43,817 bases of DNA from Alphaproteobacteria bacterium (GCA_030634465.1 DAOWAS010000003.1:1-43817); one strand, 5' to 3'; positions 1 to 8,757 are shown, numbered from the stretch's first letter. The notes: a model not told the origin generated them from the letters alone. Made by a program: numbers and translations.

Positions 1-786
1 AAAAACATAAGCCAGTGCCAAGTTTTGCCTGTGCTGTCTTTGTGCCTGTGGCTGTCTGGCAATGCCAAGTAAAATATCTATGGCCTTTTCGGTTTCACCC
101 GCAAGAACTAGCGATAATGCTTTGTTGCTAAGCAGGTTCAGGTTGTTGGCATTTATAGCCAAGCCCGCATCAAATGCTTTTTGGGCAGCACCGTGGTCGC
201 CAGTTAGCTCTAATGACACGCCAAGCCCAGAATATGCTGTGGCGGTGCGGCCATCAGTGTGGTCTGTGCGGTCGGCGCGGCCTGATGGGCGTCTAGCACC
301 AATATCTATGGCCTCAGAAAAATAACCACTAGCGGTGCCCGGTTTGTAAAAGGCTAAATATAACTGACCCAAGGTTATTAGCACCTCTTGGTCGCGACCC
401 CTTTTGTTTTTAGCTGACATTAGAACGTCTAGGGCATCGTCATACTTGCCAACAGCCATCAGGCTTTTGCCAAGTTGAACCAATGGCTCAACAGACATTC
501 TGTTTTTTTGATGCGCACTTCTGAAAAGAGGGATGGCGGCATTATGGTCGCCCTGCCTGGCAAATGTTTTGCCCAGTTCTAACATGGCATTTCCACTGTT
601 TGCGTGTGGTTGTGCATTTGCGGCGGGGGTAAGTGCCGAGGCACTGTTAATGCCTGAACCTGTCCAACCAAATGACGAGCAAGCGCTTAGCCCAACCAAG
701 CACAACATGGGTGCTATAGTTTTGCTTTTACGCATAAAACTGCTACGAATAATAGTATTAGTGCCTGAATTGTTCTTTGCGAACAT
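1..786 (-). CDS. TadD-like TPR lipoprotein (C-terminus beyond window)
   Basis: An open minus-strand frame runs from an ATG to the window edge without a stop, so the protein is truncated here at 262 residues. The ATG is preceded by GGAG at 8 bases. The N-terminus is basic, then hydrophobic, ending in the lipobox LSAC, so it should be an outer-membrane lipoprotein acylated at about Cys36. The rest is TPR-like helical repeats, and the stretch RQNLALAY near the edge resembles the C-terminal part of TadD, the pilotin-like TPR lipoprotein of Flp/Tad pilus secretion. An internal ATG 17 codons later (MRKSK) is an alternative start with a weaker ribosome site. No other tad genes are visible; they would lie to the left. 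TadD assignment is family inference; TPR lipoprotein is directly seen. Confidence 0.75.
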   Translation of the reverse strand, partial: MFAKNNSGTNTIIRSSFMRKSKTIAPMLCLVGLSACSSFGWTGSGINSASALTPAANAQPHANSGNAMLELGKTFARQGDHNAAIPLFRSAHQKNRMSVEPLVQLGKSLMAVGKYDDALDVLMSAKNKRGRDQEVLITLGQLYLAFYKPGTASGYFSEAIDIGARRPSGRADRTDHTDGRTATAYSGLGVSLELTGDHGAAQKAFDAGLAINANNLNLLSNKALSLVLAGETEKAIDILLGIARQPQAQRQHRQNLALAYVF

Positions 787-970
787 GATAATAGCTCCGC
801 TTTTTTTTAACGTTTATTTAGCGGATAATATGACAGCCTGCTTTAATTCTAAGTAAACGAAAGGAATGAATAAGAAGCAAATTTGATTAAAAATATAACC
901 ATAATAAACAGTCTTTTTCAAATTTTTTTGCTATACTGTTGCTTGGTTAAAAGCAGGAATGAGAAGATTA

Positions 971-2080
971 ATGAAAAAACCAGTTGTTATAACAGGCGTT
1001 AAACAATTGTTACGTGGCTTGGTTGCCATGCTTTTCATTACCTGTTTTGCATTTCAAACAGCTAGCGCCGCCACACTAAATTCAGCCCTTGATCGTTATA
1101 ATTATGGCGACTTCAGATCAGCAATTGAGCAGTGGGAACAATTAGCCAGAATGGGCAACCCTGATGCTTTGTTTAATTTGGGGCAGGTTTACCGTATGGG
1201 TAACGGTGTTGATATGGACATGGCCAAGGTTGAATATTTTTACAGGCGTGCCGCCCAAGGGGGACACGCCGAAGCCCAAAACAACCTTGCCACCCTGTAT
1301 TTTTTTGATGAAGAAAACACCACCCGCAAGGGTGAGGCACTGACATGGTGGCGTTTGGCCGCCAGAAATGGTCACGCCCAGTCACAATATATGTTGGCAA
1401 TTTTACACTATAATGGCGAATTATTACCCAAAGACAACATTCAGGCTTTTGCTTGGGTGGTGTTAGCCAGAGATGCTGGGGTTGAGGCCGCACTGGCGGC
1501 AGAGCGGGTTATGCGCCGCACTTTAAGTGCAAATGAAATGGCACAAGGACGGCTTTTGTCCAAAGGGTTGGTGGAAACGCCAGTAAATACACCTGACTAT
1601 AATGTTAACATTCAAGACCCCATGGGTTTGATGCCAACCTTCCCTACAGTGTCCGAGTTTCCTACCGTAACGCCGCCGCTTGTTGTTGATGCTCCGCAAA
1701 CACCGCCAACACCACCAAGTGCCACAATGGCAACACGGCAACCATCAGCACCGCCATCACCATCATCACCGTCCTCGCCACCTGTGGCGCAACAAGTTGT
1801 ACAACCAATAGCCGAGCTTGGTGGCCGCATTAGCGGGTGGAGCTTGCAAATGGGGTCATTCAGGTCAGTTGATAATCCAAATGCACTTGCCAACCGTATG
1901 AACAGGGAACAGCCGCAACTTATGTCAGGCTTAGAAGTTCAAGTGGCAGAAGCAGACCTAGGTGAGCGCGGTATATTTTACCGTTTGCTAGTTGGTTCAT
2001 TTGCAAACAAAGCGGCGGCACTGGCACATTGTCAGCAGTTTAAAGCTGTGGGTTATGACTGTATTGCCGTTGCCCCATAA
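971..2080 (+). CDS. Sel1-repeat and SPOR-domain exported protein
   Basis: Starts with a basic, hydrophobic signal peptide ending near ASA-A. It then carries about four Sel1-type repeats (roughly residues 35-190, with motifs such as DALFNLGQVYRMGNGV and AEAQNNLATLYF), a long Pro/Ser/Thr-rich linker (about 225-285) and a C-terminal SPOR-like domain (last ~75 residues, starting around GWSLQMGSF). SPOR domains bind denuded septal peptidoglycan, and Sel1 repeats mediate protein contacts, so this is probably a periplasmic cell-envelope or division-associated protein. An ATG four codons earlier (959) has its AGGA directly abutting the start codon, so the ATG at 971, with GAGAAG and GCAGGA at workable spacing, is preferred. 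It diverges from the TadD-like gene. Confidence 0.8.
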   Translation: MKKPVVITGVKQLLRGLVAMLFITCFAFQTASAATLNSALDRYNYGDFRSAIEQWEQLARMGNPDALFNLGQVYRMGNGVDMDMAKVEYFYRRAAQGGHAEAQNNLATLYFFDEENTTRKGEALTWWRLAARNGHAQSQYMLAILHYNGELLPKDNIQAFAWVVLARDAGVEAALAAERVMRRTLSANEMAQGRLLSKGLVETPVNTPDYNVNIQDPMGLMPTFPTVSEFPTVTPPLVVDAPQTPPTPPSATMATRQPSAPPSPSSPSSPPVAQQVVQPIAELGGRISGWSLQMGSFRSVDNPNALANRMNREQPQLMSGLEVQVAEADLGERGIFYRLLVGSFANKAAALAHCQQFKAVGYDCIAVAP

Positions 2081-2102
2081 AAAATTAAGCAAGAACCCAA
2101 GC

Positions 2103-2136
2103 AAAAAAATAGGACGAAGAATAACTCCGCCCTATT
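2103..2136 (-). terminator. Rho-independent terminator of the small exported-protein gene
   Basis: Read on the minus strand, AATAGGGCG and CGTCCTATT form a 9-bp stem including one G-U pair, followed by a run of seven T. On the plus strand the same position is an A-C mismatch, so the element fits minus-strand termination just after the gene ending at 2171. It may still serve weakly in both directions between two convergent genes. Confidence 0.7.
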
Positions 2137-2170
2137 ATATATTCACATAAATTTTTTCTTATGTTTTTTC

Positions 2171-2737
2171 TTAGAAATTAGGTTCAGCAGTTGCGGGCCC
2201 TTGTAGCCAGCTACCATCAGGTTGCAGGCAGGCCGTGCCATATGCGTTACGTTCAATCCCACCAATAATAACAACTGTTTGGTATTCGCGTGTTTGCAAA
2301 CAGGTTGTGCGTGCTTGTTGTGTTTGTGGTTGCTGCACATACACTACCCTTGTGGGGGCCGGTGGTCGTGGGTATGGTTGAACATAAGTTGTGCGGTACG
2401 TTGTTTGGTGTCGGGGTTCAGCACTTTTAATTAGCTGATAGGTTAGCAAACCTAGGCCAATTCCCAGAACAAGGTTGCCATTATTGTGGCGGTGGTGGCT
2501 ACGTCTATACCCACGGTTTCTTCGGTCATCATATCCATACCAAGGTGAGGAATAAGAGCCGCCGCCATAAAAGTGTGAAGGCCTATGTTCTCTGTGTTCT
2601 CTGGCATATCGTGTGTTTGGAGCATGGTTGGTTTGCTGAATGTAGGCACCAGACGGTTCCGCCTTAGCCGTGTTTACAGTTCCCAGCCCTGTCAGGCTTA
2701 GAGAGGTTATAGCCGTTAGCAAAATTGTTTTTATCAT
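2171..2737 (-). CDS. Small exported protein of unknown function
   Basis: A cleavable signal peptide (MIKTILLTAITSLSLTGLG..., likely cut after AKA) is followed by a His/Arg/Tyr/Gly-rich segment, a hydrophobic glycine-containing stretch (NLVLGIGLGLLTYQL, about 92-106) that could be a membrane-associated glycine-zipper-like helix, a Pro-rich linker, and a compact C-terminal module with two cysteines (CLQTREYQ ... GTACLQPDGSW) that may form a disulfide. Similar C-terminal modules occur in exported alphaproteobacterial proteins without assigned function. Two adjacent ATGs follow AAAGGAGCGC; the second gives better spacing. It sits downstream of the taxis genes behind a strong hairpin. Confidence 0.65.
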   Translation of the reverse strand: MIKTILLTAITSLSLTGLGTVNTAKAEPSGAYIQQTNHAPNTRYAREHREHRPSHFYGGGSYSSPWYGYDDRRNRGYRRSHHRHNNGNLVLGIGLGLLTYQLIKSAEPRHQTTYRTTYVQPYPRPPAPTRVVYVQQPQTQQARTTCLQTREYQTVVIIGGIERNAYGTACLQPDGSWLQGPATAEPNF

Positions 2738-2758
2738 CATGCGCTCCTTTATCTTATT

Positions 2759-2796
2759 CCATATTCGGACAAGACAATGGTCTCATCCGAATATGG
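2759..2796. repeat. Long perfect hairpin in the leader of the exported-protein gene
   Basis: CCATATTCGGA and TCCGAATATGG pair perfectly over 11 bp. Inside, after a 2x2 internal loop (CA/CA), AGAC pairs with GTCT around loop AATG. There is no T-run on either side, so it is not a normal intrinsic terminator. It lies between the stop of the chemoreceptor gene and the ribosome site of the next minus-strand gene, so it could be an mRNA processing or translation-control element, or an operator. Confidence 0.6.
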
Positions 2797-2828
2797 TAAG
2801 AATAAGGAAAATTAAAGGCGCTATTTAG

Positions 2829-4079
2829 CTACAGGGCCTTCATATCGCCTTGGAACTTCTCAGAAAGTTGCTCCAAGTTTAAGGTTTGCTGTGCCAAATC
2901 TTCAGCCGCTTCGGTCATGCCCTTGGCGCTGGTTTTGGTTTCATTTGCAGTTTGCAATACCTTGTTGATATTTTCAGACACATCAATAGTGCCTTGTGAG
3001 GCCTCTTGAATGTTGCGGCTAATTTCCATTGTAGCGGCCGACTGCTCTTCGGTGGCTGATGCAATGGCTGCTGACACTTCGTTCAGTTCCTGAATTACGT
3101 CAGCAATTCCGTTAATAGCTCCAACAGAGGTGGCTGTTTTTTCTTGCATTGAAGATACTTGAGCTTCAATGGTTTCAGTAGCACCACCAGTTTGTTGTGC
3201 CAGTGCCTTAACCTCAGACGCCACAACAGCAAAGCCTTTGCCAGCCTCGCCTGCACGGGCGGCCTCAATGGTGGCGTTAAGCGCAAGAAGGTTGGTTTGC
3301 GAGGCAATATCGTTAATTAGTTTAACAACTTCGCCAATGCTTGTTGAGCTGTCTTTCAGGTCTGAAATGGTTTCACCTGCAGAATTTGCCTCAACAGTTG
3401 CCGAACTTGCTTTTTCAGATGTTGTTGCAACCTGTCTAGATATTTCCTCTACAGAGCTTAACAGTTCTTCGGTGGCTGATGCCACTGTTTGCACGTTCAC
3501 ACTGGTTTGCTCAGCCGCCGCCGCAACGGTGGATGATAATTCTTCGGTGTTAGAGGCATTGTCCATTAAATACCCTGCGGTATCTTTTGTGTTTTGTGCA
3601 GAAGTTTTAAGAGCTTGGGTTACCTCAACAACACCTTCAATATATGTGGTGGATATTTTGTCTTGGGCCGCTTTTCGCTCGCCATCCAAACGCATGTTAT
3701 TGCTGGCTTCGTTAATCAGCCCAGCTCCACGACCAAAGGCACCCATCATGCCTTGTGGTAAAAACTTTCTATAATAGTGACCTTCGCGCGCAGCTTCTAG
3801 TGATGCGCCCGCCTCTCTAATATAGGCATCGGTAAGGTCAAGCATGCCATTAACATCGCCTAAAACGCTAGACAGTTCGCCAAACTCATCCCAGTTTATA
3901 ATTCTGGCTTCCATGTCGCCAGCTCTAACTCTTTCAGCGGTTTCTTTAAGCACTGCGAAGGCACTTTTATACTGTTCCAGTTCGGAGTTCATGTTGCCGC
4001 CCCCAGAATTATCTGTTTTGTTTTCGGTACTGCTATCAGTTGCGCTTGTGTCTTGTGATTTTTTTGAAAAATTAAACAT
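2829..4079 (-). CDS. Soluble methyl-accepting chemotaxis protein
   Basis: 416 residues with no signal peptide or membrane segment. The N-terminus is polar and acidic, followed by a HAMP-like helical region (about 25-130, including [13 protein letters not shown] and a YYRKF segment typical of cytoplasmic alphaproteobacterial transducers). The C-terminal half is a coiled-coil signalling domain with the nearly invariant hairpin tip [21 protein letters not shown] and the flanking [16 protein letters not shown]. It would couple to CheA/CheW in a cytoplasmic array. The chosen ATG has GGAGGTGGGG upstream and lies 2 bases after the PAS gene's stop; a longer frame start would run into that gene. The pair reads as an Aer receptor split into sensor and transducer. 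Confidence 0.9.
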   Translation of the reverse strand: MFNFSKKSQDTSATDSSTENKTDNSGGGNMNSELEQYKSAFAVLKETAERVRAGDMEARIINWDEFGELSSVLGDVNGMLDLTDAYIREAGASLEAAREGHYYRKFLPQGMMGAFGRGAGLINEASNNMRLDGERKAAQDKISTTYIEGVVEVTQALKTSAQNTKDTAGYLMDNASNTEELSSTVAAAAEQTSVNVQTVASATEELLSSVEEISRQVATTSEKASSATVEANSAGETISDLKDSSTSIGEVVKLINDIASQTNLLALNATIEAARAGEAGKGFAVVASEVKALAQQTGGATETIEAQVSSMQEKTATSVGAINGIADVIQELNEVSAAIASATEEQSAATMEISRNIQEASQGTIDVSENINKVLQTANETKTSAKGMTEAAEDLAQQTLNLEQLSEKFQGDMKAL

Positions 4080-4081
4080 AA

Positions 4082-4612
4082 TTATTTCCCCACCTCCCAA
4101 ATAAATTCATCGTATGTGAGGCCTTTTTCTTCCAGAATATTAACCAACATATTAAAGCTCTCTTCCATGCCAACTTTTTTGCTGGAATGCTTTTTTTCTT
4201 CTGCTAACAGTTGTGAGTAAAGGGGCTGAATAATTGCCAGCGCGCTATCTTTTGGTTTTCTGCGATTTGAATGATAGCCAGATATATTACCATTAGCGTC
4301 ATAACTTGGTGTCACATGGGCAACAACCCAATAGTATTTACCCGTTTTTGACATGTTTTTAACATATGCAAAAATTTCTTTCCCCGCCTCAATATAATCC
4401 CACAAAAGTTTAAAAACTGCACGGGGCATGTCTGGGTGGCGAATAATGCTGTGGGGTTGGCCAACAACTTCGTTCGTGTCCATTTCTGCTACGCGGCAGA
4501 ATACGTCATTGGTATATAACAGGTGACCCTTTGCATTGGTTTTTGAAACGATAATTTCATTTTCGCCAAAGGTTATTTCTTCATCAGTTGGGGTTACATT
4601 AATTTTTGCCAT
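4082..4612 (-). CDS. Aer-like PAS sensor protein
   Basis: A single PAS domain occupies residues ~15-130 with the Aer-type signatures [58 protein letters not shown] and GYHSNRRKP. In Aer this domain holds FAD and reports redox or oxygen status. There is no transmembrane, HAMP or signalling domain; the C-terminal ~45 residues are helical. The next gene downstream, 2 bases away, is a soluble methyl-accepting protein, so the two probably form one energy-taxis receptor from separate polypeptides. Flavin binding is inferred from family membership. No chemotaxis or flagellar genes are adjacent. Confidence 0.88.
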   Translation of the reverse strand: MAKINVTPTDEEITFGENEIIVSKTNAKGHLLYTNDVFCRVAEMDTNEVVGQPHSIIRHPDMPRAVFKLLWDYIEAGKEIFAYVKNMSKTGKYYWVVAHVTPSYDANGNISGYHSNRRKPKDSALAIIQPLYSQLLAEEKKHSSKKVGMEESFNMLVNILEEKGLTYDEFIWEVGK

Positions 4613-4801
4613 GGGATTTGCTCTTTAAATAATAAAATAACTACGTAAAACTTTAGATTGAACAACTCACACAAAACAACTGTGAAAAGATATAGGTCAA
4701 AATGGTTAACAACAAGTTTAGTGCGTTGTTCATAAGCTAGACTATTTTCGTTGTATTTCAGTATGTTGCACAAATTTTAGCCCGCAAACTGTGGGTGCGG
4801 A

Positions 4802-4835
4802 TAAAATAATGGCTCAGCAAATAAATGCTAAGCCA
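4802..4835 (-). terminator. Terminator downstream of tRNA-Ala
   Basis: On the minus strand TGGCTTAGCA and TGCTGAGCCA form a 10-bp stem (one U-G pair) around loop TTTATT, followed by TTATTTTA. It lies about 24 bases beyond the tRNA 3' end. The T-run is interrupted, so strength is moderate. The rest of the gap up to the PAS gene shows nothing I recognise. Confidence 0.55.
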
Positions 4836-4858
4836 CTGTTAATACTAGTGAAAAAAGT

Positions 4859-4934
4859 TGGTGGAGCCGATCGGAATCGAACCGACGACCTTTACACTGC
4901 CAGTGTAACGCTCTACCAATTGAGCTACGGCCCC
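4859..4934 (-). tRNA. tRNA-Ala (anticodon GGC)
   Basis: The minus strand folds as a full cloverleaf: acceptor GGGGCCG with CGGCTCC, D-arm GTAGCTCAATTGGTAGAGC, anticodon stem TTACA/TGTAA with loop CTGGCAG (anticodon GGC, reading GCC/GCU), T-arm with GTTCGATTCC, discriminator A and an encoded CCA. The G3-U70 pair, the alanine identity element, is present. It starts 16 bases after the stop of the TIGR02300 gene, so the two may share a transcript. Confidence 0.96.
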
Positions 4935-4950
4935 ACAATTATTTTAAGAA

Positions 4951-5307
4951 TTAGCTTTCGTCTTTAATGCTGCTGGTATCAACAACATCGTCTAGATTCT
5001 CATCATCATCATCTAGGCTAACATCAGCGATAACGCTCTCATCTTCGTCATCATCCTCTGTCTCAACCAGAAGGCCTGCTTCATCTGCTAATGATGCATC
5101 ATCATCACTATCTTCATCAGTTTTTTCAACTTCAGGCTTTTTCGGTTCTGGTCGTGCTACAACCGATGGGCGTGCTTTCAAGATGGGTTCATGCTTCCAG
5201 CTTTCGCCACAATCGATACAAACGATCGGATTGTCGTTACCCAAGTCATAAAAACGGTTGCCGCATTTAGGACAGGTTCTTTTTGTTCCCCATTCAGCTT
5301 TTGCCAC
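4951..5307 (-). CDS. TIGR02300-family zinc-ribbon protein
   Basis: 118 residues. The first ~45 residues form a zinc ribbon: CPKCGNRFYDLGNDNP then CIDCGESW, the CxxC-x(n)-CxxC plus FYDL signature of TIGR02300, a family I know chiefly from alphaproteobacteria and without an assigned function. The remainder is highly acidic low-complexity sequence (Asp/Glu/Ser/Val), probably disordered. A GTG with AAGGAG six bases upstream gives the usual N-terminus VAKAEWGTKR; an ATG twelve codons earlier lacks such a site and adds an atypical extension. It diverges from cmk and precedes tRNA-Ala. Confidence 0.85.
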   Translation of the reverse strand: MAKAEWGTKRTCPKCGNRFYDLGNDNPIVCIDCGESWKHEPILKARPSVVARPEPKKPEVEKTDEDSDDDASLADEAGLLVETEDDDEDESVIADVSLDDDDENLDDVVDTSSIKDES

Positions 5308-5472
5308 GGTTAGCTCCTTCAGTCTTAAAGATAAGTCTCTCATTAATTTCAGCCGCTTGACTTGCCACGATACGGCTCTTCTGTCAAAGACTTCTTTTGC
5401 TTGTAAGTCATTTCTTATAATTTATGCTGTGAACAAGTGTAAAGATATGTTTTTAAACAAAAGGATAGTTTG

Positions 5473-6111
5473 GTGATTATTGCTATTGATGGCCCTGCGG
5501 CTGCAGGAAAAGGAACATTGGCTAGACGTTTGGCAAAGCACTTAAACTTTGCTTATCTTGATTCGGGTTCATTGTACCGTGCGGTTGCGCTTAACCTTAT
5601 TATTTCAGGGCAAGATGAAAATAATGAGGATGGTGTAATTGCGGCCTCAAAAAACATTGAGCCATCGCTTTTAGAAGATCCGCGCCTGCGTGATGAGGCC
5701 ACAGGGCATTTAGCATCTAAGGTAGCGTCCAATAAAATTGTGCGTGAAAACCTTTTACATTTCCAACAAAACTTCGCGGCTAACCCGCCAAATGGTGAGG
5801 CGGGTGCGATTGTAGATGGCCGCGATATTGGTACTGTTGTTTGCCCCGAGGCCGATTTGAAGCTGTTTGTAACCGCCACCGCAGATGAGCGTGCCAAGCG
5901 CAGACAGTTGGAGCTAGAGCAAAAGGGCATTGCCGCAAACCATGAAAATATCCTTAGTGACATTCAGGCAAGGGATAAGATGGATAGCGAACGCGCAACC
6001 TCGCCATTGGTGCAAGCAGAAGACGCAATATTGCTAGACACAACCAATTTAAATGCAGAAAAAGCCTTTCAGGCCGCTTTAGGCTTGATTAAACCTGCAA
6101 ACTTGGTATAG
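5473..6111 (+). CDS. cmk: Cytidylate kinase
   Basis: Phosphorylates CMP and dCMP to the diphosphates in the cytoplasm. The P-loop GPAAAGKGTLARRL is at the N-terminus, followed by the substrate-contacting YLDSGSLYRA, the core motif IVDGRDIGTVVCPEADLKLFVTA, and the lid region with RAKRRQLE and RDKMDSERATSPL. At 212 residues it is full length for the bacterial family. I prefer GTG at 5473 (AAAAGGA at 8-9 bases); a TTG one codon upstream is also possible. cmk immediately upstream of rpsA is a widely conserved arrangement, so the pair is probably one transcription unit with a ~165-base gap. Confidence 0.95.
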   Translation: MIIAIDGPAAAGKGTLARRLAKHLNFAYLDSGSLYRAVALNLIISGQDENNEDGVIAASKNIEPSLLEDPRLRDEATGHLASKVASNKIVRENLLHFQQNFAANPPNGEAGAIVDGRDIGTVVCPEADLKLFVTATADERAKRRQLELEQKGIAANHENILSDIQARDKMDSERATSPLVQAEDAILLDTTNLNAEKAFQAALGLIKPANLV

Positions 6112-6276
6112 AAGCACCCGCTTGAAGAAGATATTGCGAGTTTAGGCTCATTTTATAGTTTTCAAACATTAGTTAAAGCCCAACTGACTTTATTTAAGGT
6201 GAGCGATGAGCGCCACTTTGGTCAAAGGGTAGTCCACTGGTATCGTACCAGCAGGCACAACGAATTAAGGTTACTT

Positions 6277-8184
6277 ATGTCAACCGACCAAAACCAATTT
6301 CCAACAACAGAAGATTTTGCCGCCCTATTGGACGAATCACTAGGTGGTAGCAATAGCTTTGAGAAAAAAGTTATAACAGGAACTGTTATTTCTATTGAAA
6401 CAGATTTTGCCATTGTAGATGTGGGATTAAAAGCAGAAGGCCGCGTTCCATTACGCGAGTTTGGCGCACCCGGATCAGACACAGAAGTAAGTGTTGGCGA
6501 CACCGTAGATGTTTTTCTAGAGCGCATTGAAAATGCTGCCGGAGAAGCTATCTTGTCACGCGAGAAAGCTCGCCGTGAAGAAGCGTGGGTATTCCTAGAA
6601 AAAGCATATGAAGCAGAAGAGCGCGTTGATGGCGTTATCTTTGGCCGTGTTAAAGGCGGCTTTACAGTTGACCTTTCTGGTGCTGTTGCTTTCTTGCCAG
6701 GCAGTCAAGTTGACGTGCGTCCAATTAGAGACGTTGCGCCATTGATGAATATTTCAACTCCTTTCCAAATTTTGAAAATGGACCGTAAACGTGGAAACAT
6801 TGTTGTTTCACGTCGTGCCATTTTGGAAGAAACTCGTGCCGAACAACGCAATGAGCTTCTTGATAACTTGGCTGAAGGCCAAACAGTTGAGGGTGTTGTT
6901 AAAAACATCACTGATTATGGTGCCTTCGTTGACCTTGGCGGTATTGATGGCTTGTTGCATGTTACCGACATGTCTTGGAAACGCATTAACCACCCATCAG
7001 AAATTCTGACAATTGGTGAAACCATTAAGGTTCAGATCGTACGCATTAACCCAGAAACACAGCGTGTTAGCTTGGGCATTAAACAAATGCACGAAGATCC
7101 TTGGGCGGCTGTTGCTGCTAAATACACCATCGGCAGCAAGTTCACTGGTGTTGTAACCAACATCACTGACTACGGTGCCTTTGTTGAATTAGAATCAGGC
7201 GTTGAAGGTCTGGTTCACGTTTCAGAAATGTCATGGGTTAAACGTAACGTCCACCCTGGTAAAATTGTTGCTACCAGTCAGGAAGTTGAAGTTATGGTTC
7301 TTGAGGTTGATGCCGACAAGCGTCGTATTAGCCTTGGCCTGAAACATTGCATGGAAAACCCATGGGAAGCTTTCTCAGTTAAATATAAAGAAGGCACAAT
7401 CATTGAAGGCGAAGTGAAAAACACCACAGAGTTTGGTCTATTCATTGGCTTGGAAAATGATGTTGATGGCATGGTTCATTTGTCTGACCTTGACTGGGCT
7501 CGCCCAGGTGAAGAGGTTCTTGCTGAATACAACAAAGGCGACATGGTTAAGGCCATCGTTCTTGATGTTGATAGCGACAAAGAAAGAATTAGTCTTGGTA
7601 TCAAGCAACTTACAGACGACCCATTTGCTTCTGCTAAAAGCAAGCGTAAGGGCGAAACAGTGACTTGTACTGTTACAGCAGTAAACGATAAAGGCATTGA
7701 GGTTAGCGTTGGTGATAGTGGTTCAACCGCATTTATCAGACGCAACGACCTTTCTCGTGATCGTAACGAGCAACGTCCAGACCGTTTTGCCGTTGGTGAC
7801 AAACTTGACGCCATGGTAACAGCAGTTGATAAGTCTAAGCGTCAGCTGAACTTGTCAATTAAAGCATTGGAAATTTCTGATGAAAAAGCAGCTGTTGCTC
7901 AGTATGGTTCATCTGACAGTGGTGCAAGCTTAGGCGACATTCTAGGTGCGGCTTTAGAAAAGAAAAAAGCTACAACCGATGAAGATAAGCCAGCTAAGAA
8001 AGCTGCCGCTAAAAAAGCTCCTGCAAAGAAAGCACCAGCCAAAAAAGCTGCTGCAAAAAAAGCAGATGCTGATGTAGCTGAAAAGAAAGAAAAGCCAGCT
8101 AAGAAAGCTGCCGCTAAAAAAGCTCCTGCAAAGAAAGCACCAGCCAAAAAAGCGACAAAAGCAAAAAAGTCTGACGACAAATAG
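6277..8184 (+). CDS. rpsA: 30S ribosomal protein S1 with Lys/Ala/Pro tail
   Basis: Six S1 RNA-binding domains are recognisable in order, with the best-conserved third and fourth (GVVKNITDYGAFVDLGGIDGLLHVTDMSW-like and the matching next copy). S1 binds mRNA on the 30S subunit and helps initiation. The ATG giving MSTDQNQF has AAGG upstream; a GTG 26 codons earlier would add an atypical extension. After the last S1 domain the protein continues with a ~65-residue Lys/Ala/Pro-rich tail of KKAAAKKAPAKKA-type units, resembling histone-H1-like bacterial C-termini. The tail is encoded by a 62-bp exact direct repeat. A strong terminator follows. Confidence 0.95.
   Translation: MSTDQNQFPTTEDFAALLDESLGGSNSFEKKVITGTVISIETDFAIVDVGLKAEGRVPLREFGAPGSDTEVSVGDTVDVFLERIENAAGEAILSREKARREEAWVFLEKAYEAEERVDGVIFGRVKGGFTVDLSGAVAFLPGSQVDVRPIRDVAPLMNISTPFQILKMDRKRGNIVVSRRAILEETRAEQRNELLDNLAEGQTVEGVVKNITDYGAFVDLGGIDGLLHVTDMSWKRINHPSEILTIGETIKVQIVRINPETQRVSLGIKQMHEDPWAAVAAKYTIGSKFTGVVTNITDYGAFVELESGVEGLVHVSEMSWVKRNVHPGKIVATSQEVEVMVLEVDADKRRISLGLKHCMENPWEAFSVKYKEGTIIEGEVKNTTEFGLFIGLENDVDGMVHLSDLDWARPGEEVLAEYNKGDMVKAIVLDVDSDKERISLGIKQLTDDPFASAKSKRKGETVTCTVTAVNDKGIEVSVGDSGSTAFIRRNDLSRDRNEQRPDRFAVGDKLDAMVTAVDKSKRQLNLSIKALEISDEKAAVAQYGSSDSGASLGDILGAALEKKKATTDEDKPAKKAAAKKAPAKKAPAKKAAAKKADADVAEKKEKPAKKAAAKKAPAKKAPAKKATKAKKSDDK
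7987..8048 (+). repeat. 62-bp direct repeat inside rpsA, copy 1
   Basis: Begins AAGCCAGCTAAGAAAGCTGC and ends in CCAAAAAAGC. It is identical base for base to a second copy 105 bases downstream, an exact multiple of three, so loss or gain of a unit would keep the rpsA frame. It encodes KPAKKAAAKKAPAKKAPAKKA. Confidence 0.95.
8092..8153 (+). repeat. 62-bp direct repeat inside rpsA, copy 2
   Basis: Exact copy of the repeat starting at 7987. Identity at third codon positions indicates a recent duplication or continuing homogenisation of the S1 tail rather than old divergence under protein selection alone. Confidence 0.95.
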
Positions 8185-8210
8185 TTCAGCCTAAAGCTTA
8201 AGAAAATTGA

Positions 8211-8240
8211 AAGCGGTCCCGTTAGGGGCCGCTTTTTTTT
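8211..8240 (+). terminator. rpsA terminator
   Basis: AAGCGGTCCC and GGGGCCGCTT form a 10-bp stem with one G-U pair around loop GTTA, followed directly by eight T. A textbook intrinsic terminator 26 bases past the rpsA stop. The following ~235 bases before ihfB are AT-rich and presumably hold its promoter, but I see no convincing -35/-10 pair. Confidence 0.92.
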
Positions 8241-8475
8241 AACGATTCGCTAAATGGCTTATTTCTTATATTCAAAGGCTTTTTGAAAAGTGAGAGTGTG
8301 TAATTAGGGGCTAAATATTGTTTTTTAAGTAATTTATTAAGGTTATTCGAAATAATATAGCAATTTAAGGCACTTAGACTTGACTAGAAGCTTTCAGGTT
8401 TGGCAAAATTTAGCTATACATAACTTAGGGGACGGTAAGTTAACTGGTTTAGTTTTAAGAATACGAGGGTAAGGT

Positions 8476-8757
8476 ATGATAAAGTCAGAGCTCATAGCTA
8501 AAATGGTAGAAAATAATCCGCATTTATATCAACGGGATGTTGAGAGAATTGTTGGCACTATTTTTGATGAAATTTCCACGGCACTTGCAAAAGGCGATAG
8601 GGTGGAGCTGCGAGGCTTTGGTGCTTTCTCTGTAAAATGTCGCCCGGCAAGAACAGGACGCAACCCACGCACAGGCGAAACGGTTGAGGTTGAAGAAAAG
8701 TTCGTTCCTTATTTTAAAACAGGCAAAGATTTAAGACAAAAATTAAACAAGGGCTAA
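8476..8757 (+). CDS. ihfB: Integration host factor subunit beta
   Basis: 93 residues of the HU/IHF fold. It begins [10 protein letters not shown], has [26 protein letters not shown] (the DNA-intercalating arm with the R-N-P tip) and ends with [15 protein letters not shown]. The beta-subunit type is supported by position after rpsA and before a LapA-domain gene, as in many proteobacteria, and by the sequence around the arm. IHF bends DNA in recombination, replication and sigma54 transcription, which is relevant to the psp promoter in this window. The ATG is preceded by a GAGGGTAAGG stretch. Confidence 0.93.
   Translation: MIKSELIAKMVENNPHLYQRDVERIVGTIFDEISTALAKGDRVELRGFGAFSVKCRPARTGRNPRTGETVEVEEKFVPYFKTGKDLRQKLNKG

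Noticed and set aside
62-856. Two plus-strand open frames near the left edge
   Set aside because: They are shadows of the TadD-like lipoprotein gene, which reads continuously on the minus strand with a lipobox and TPR pattern.
7899-8180. Minus-strand Ala/Phe-rich open frame of 93 codons
   Set aside because: It is the complement of the Lys/Ala repeat tail of rpsA; low complexity keeps the opposite strand open, and there is no ribosome site.
8379-8430. TTGACT and TATACA as an ihfB promoter
   Set aside because: The two hexamers are 29 bases apart; no acceptable -35 lies 16-18 bases before the TATACA.
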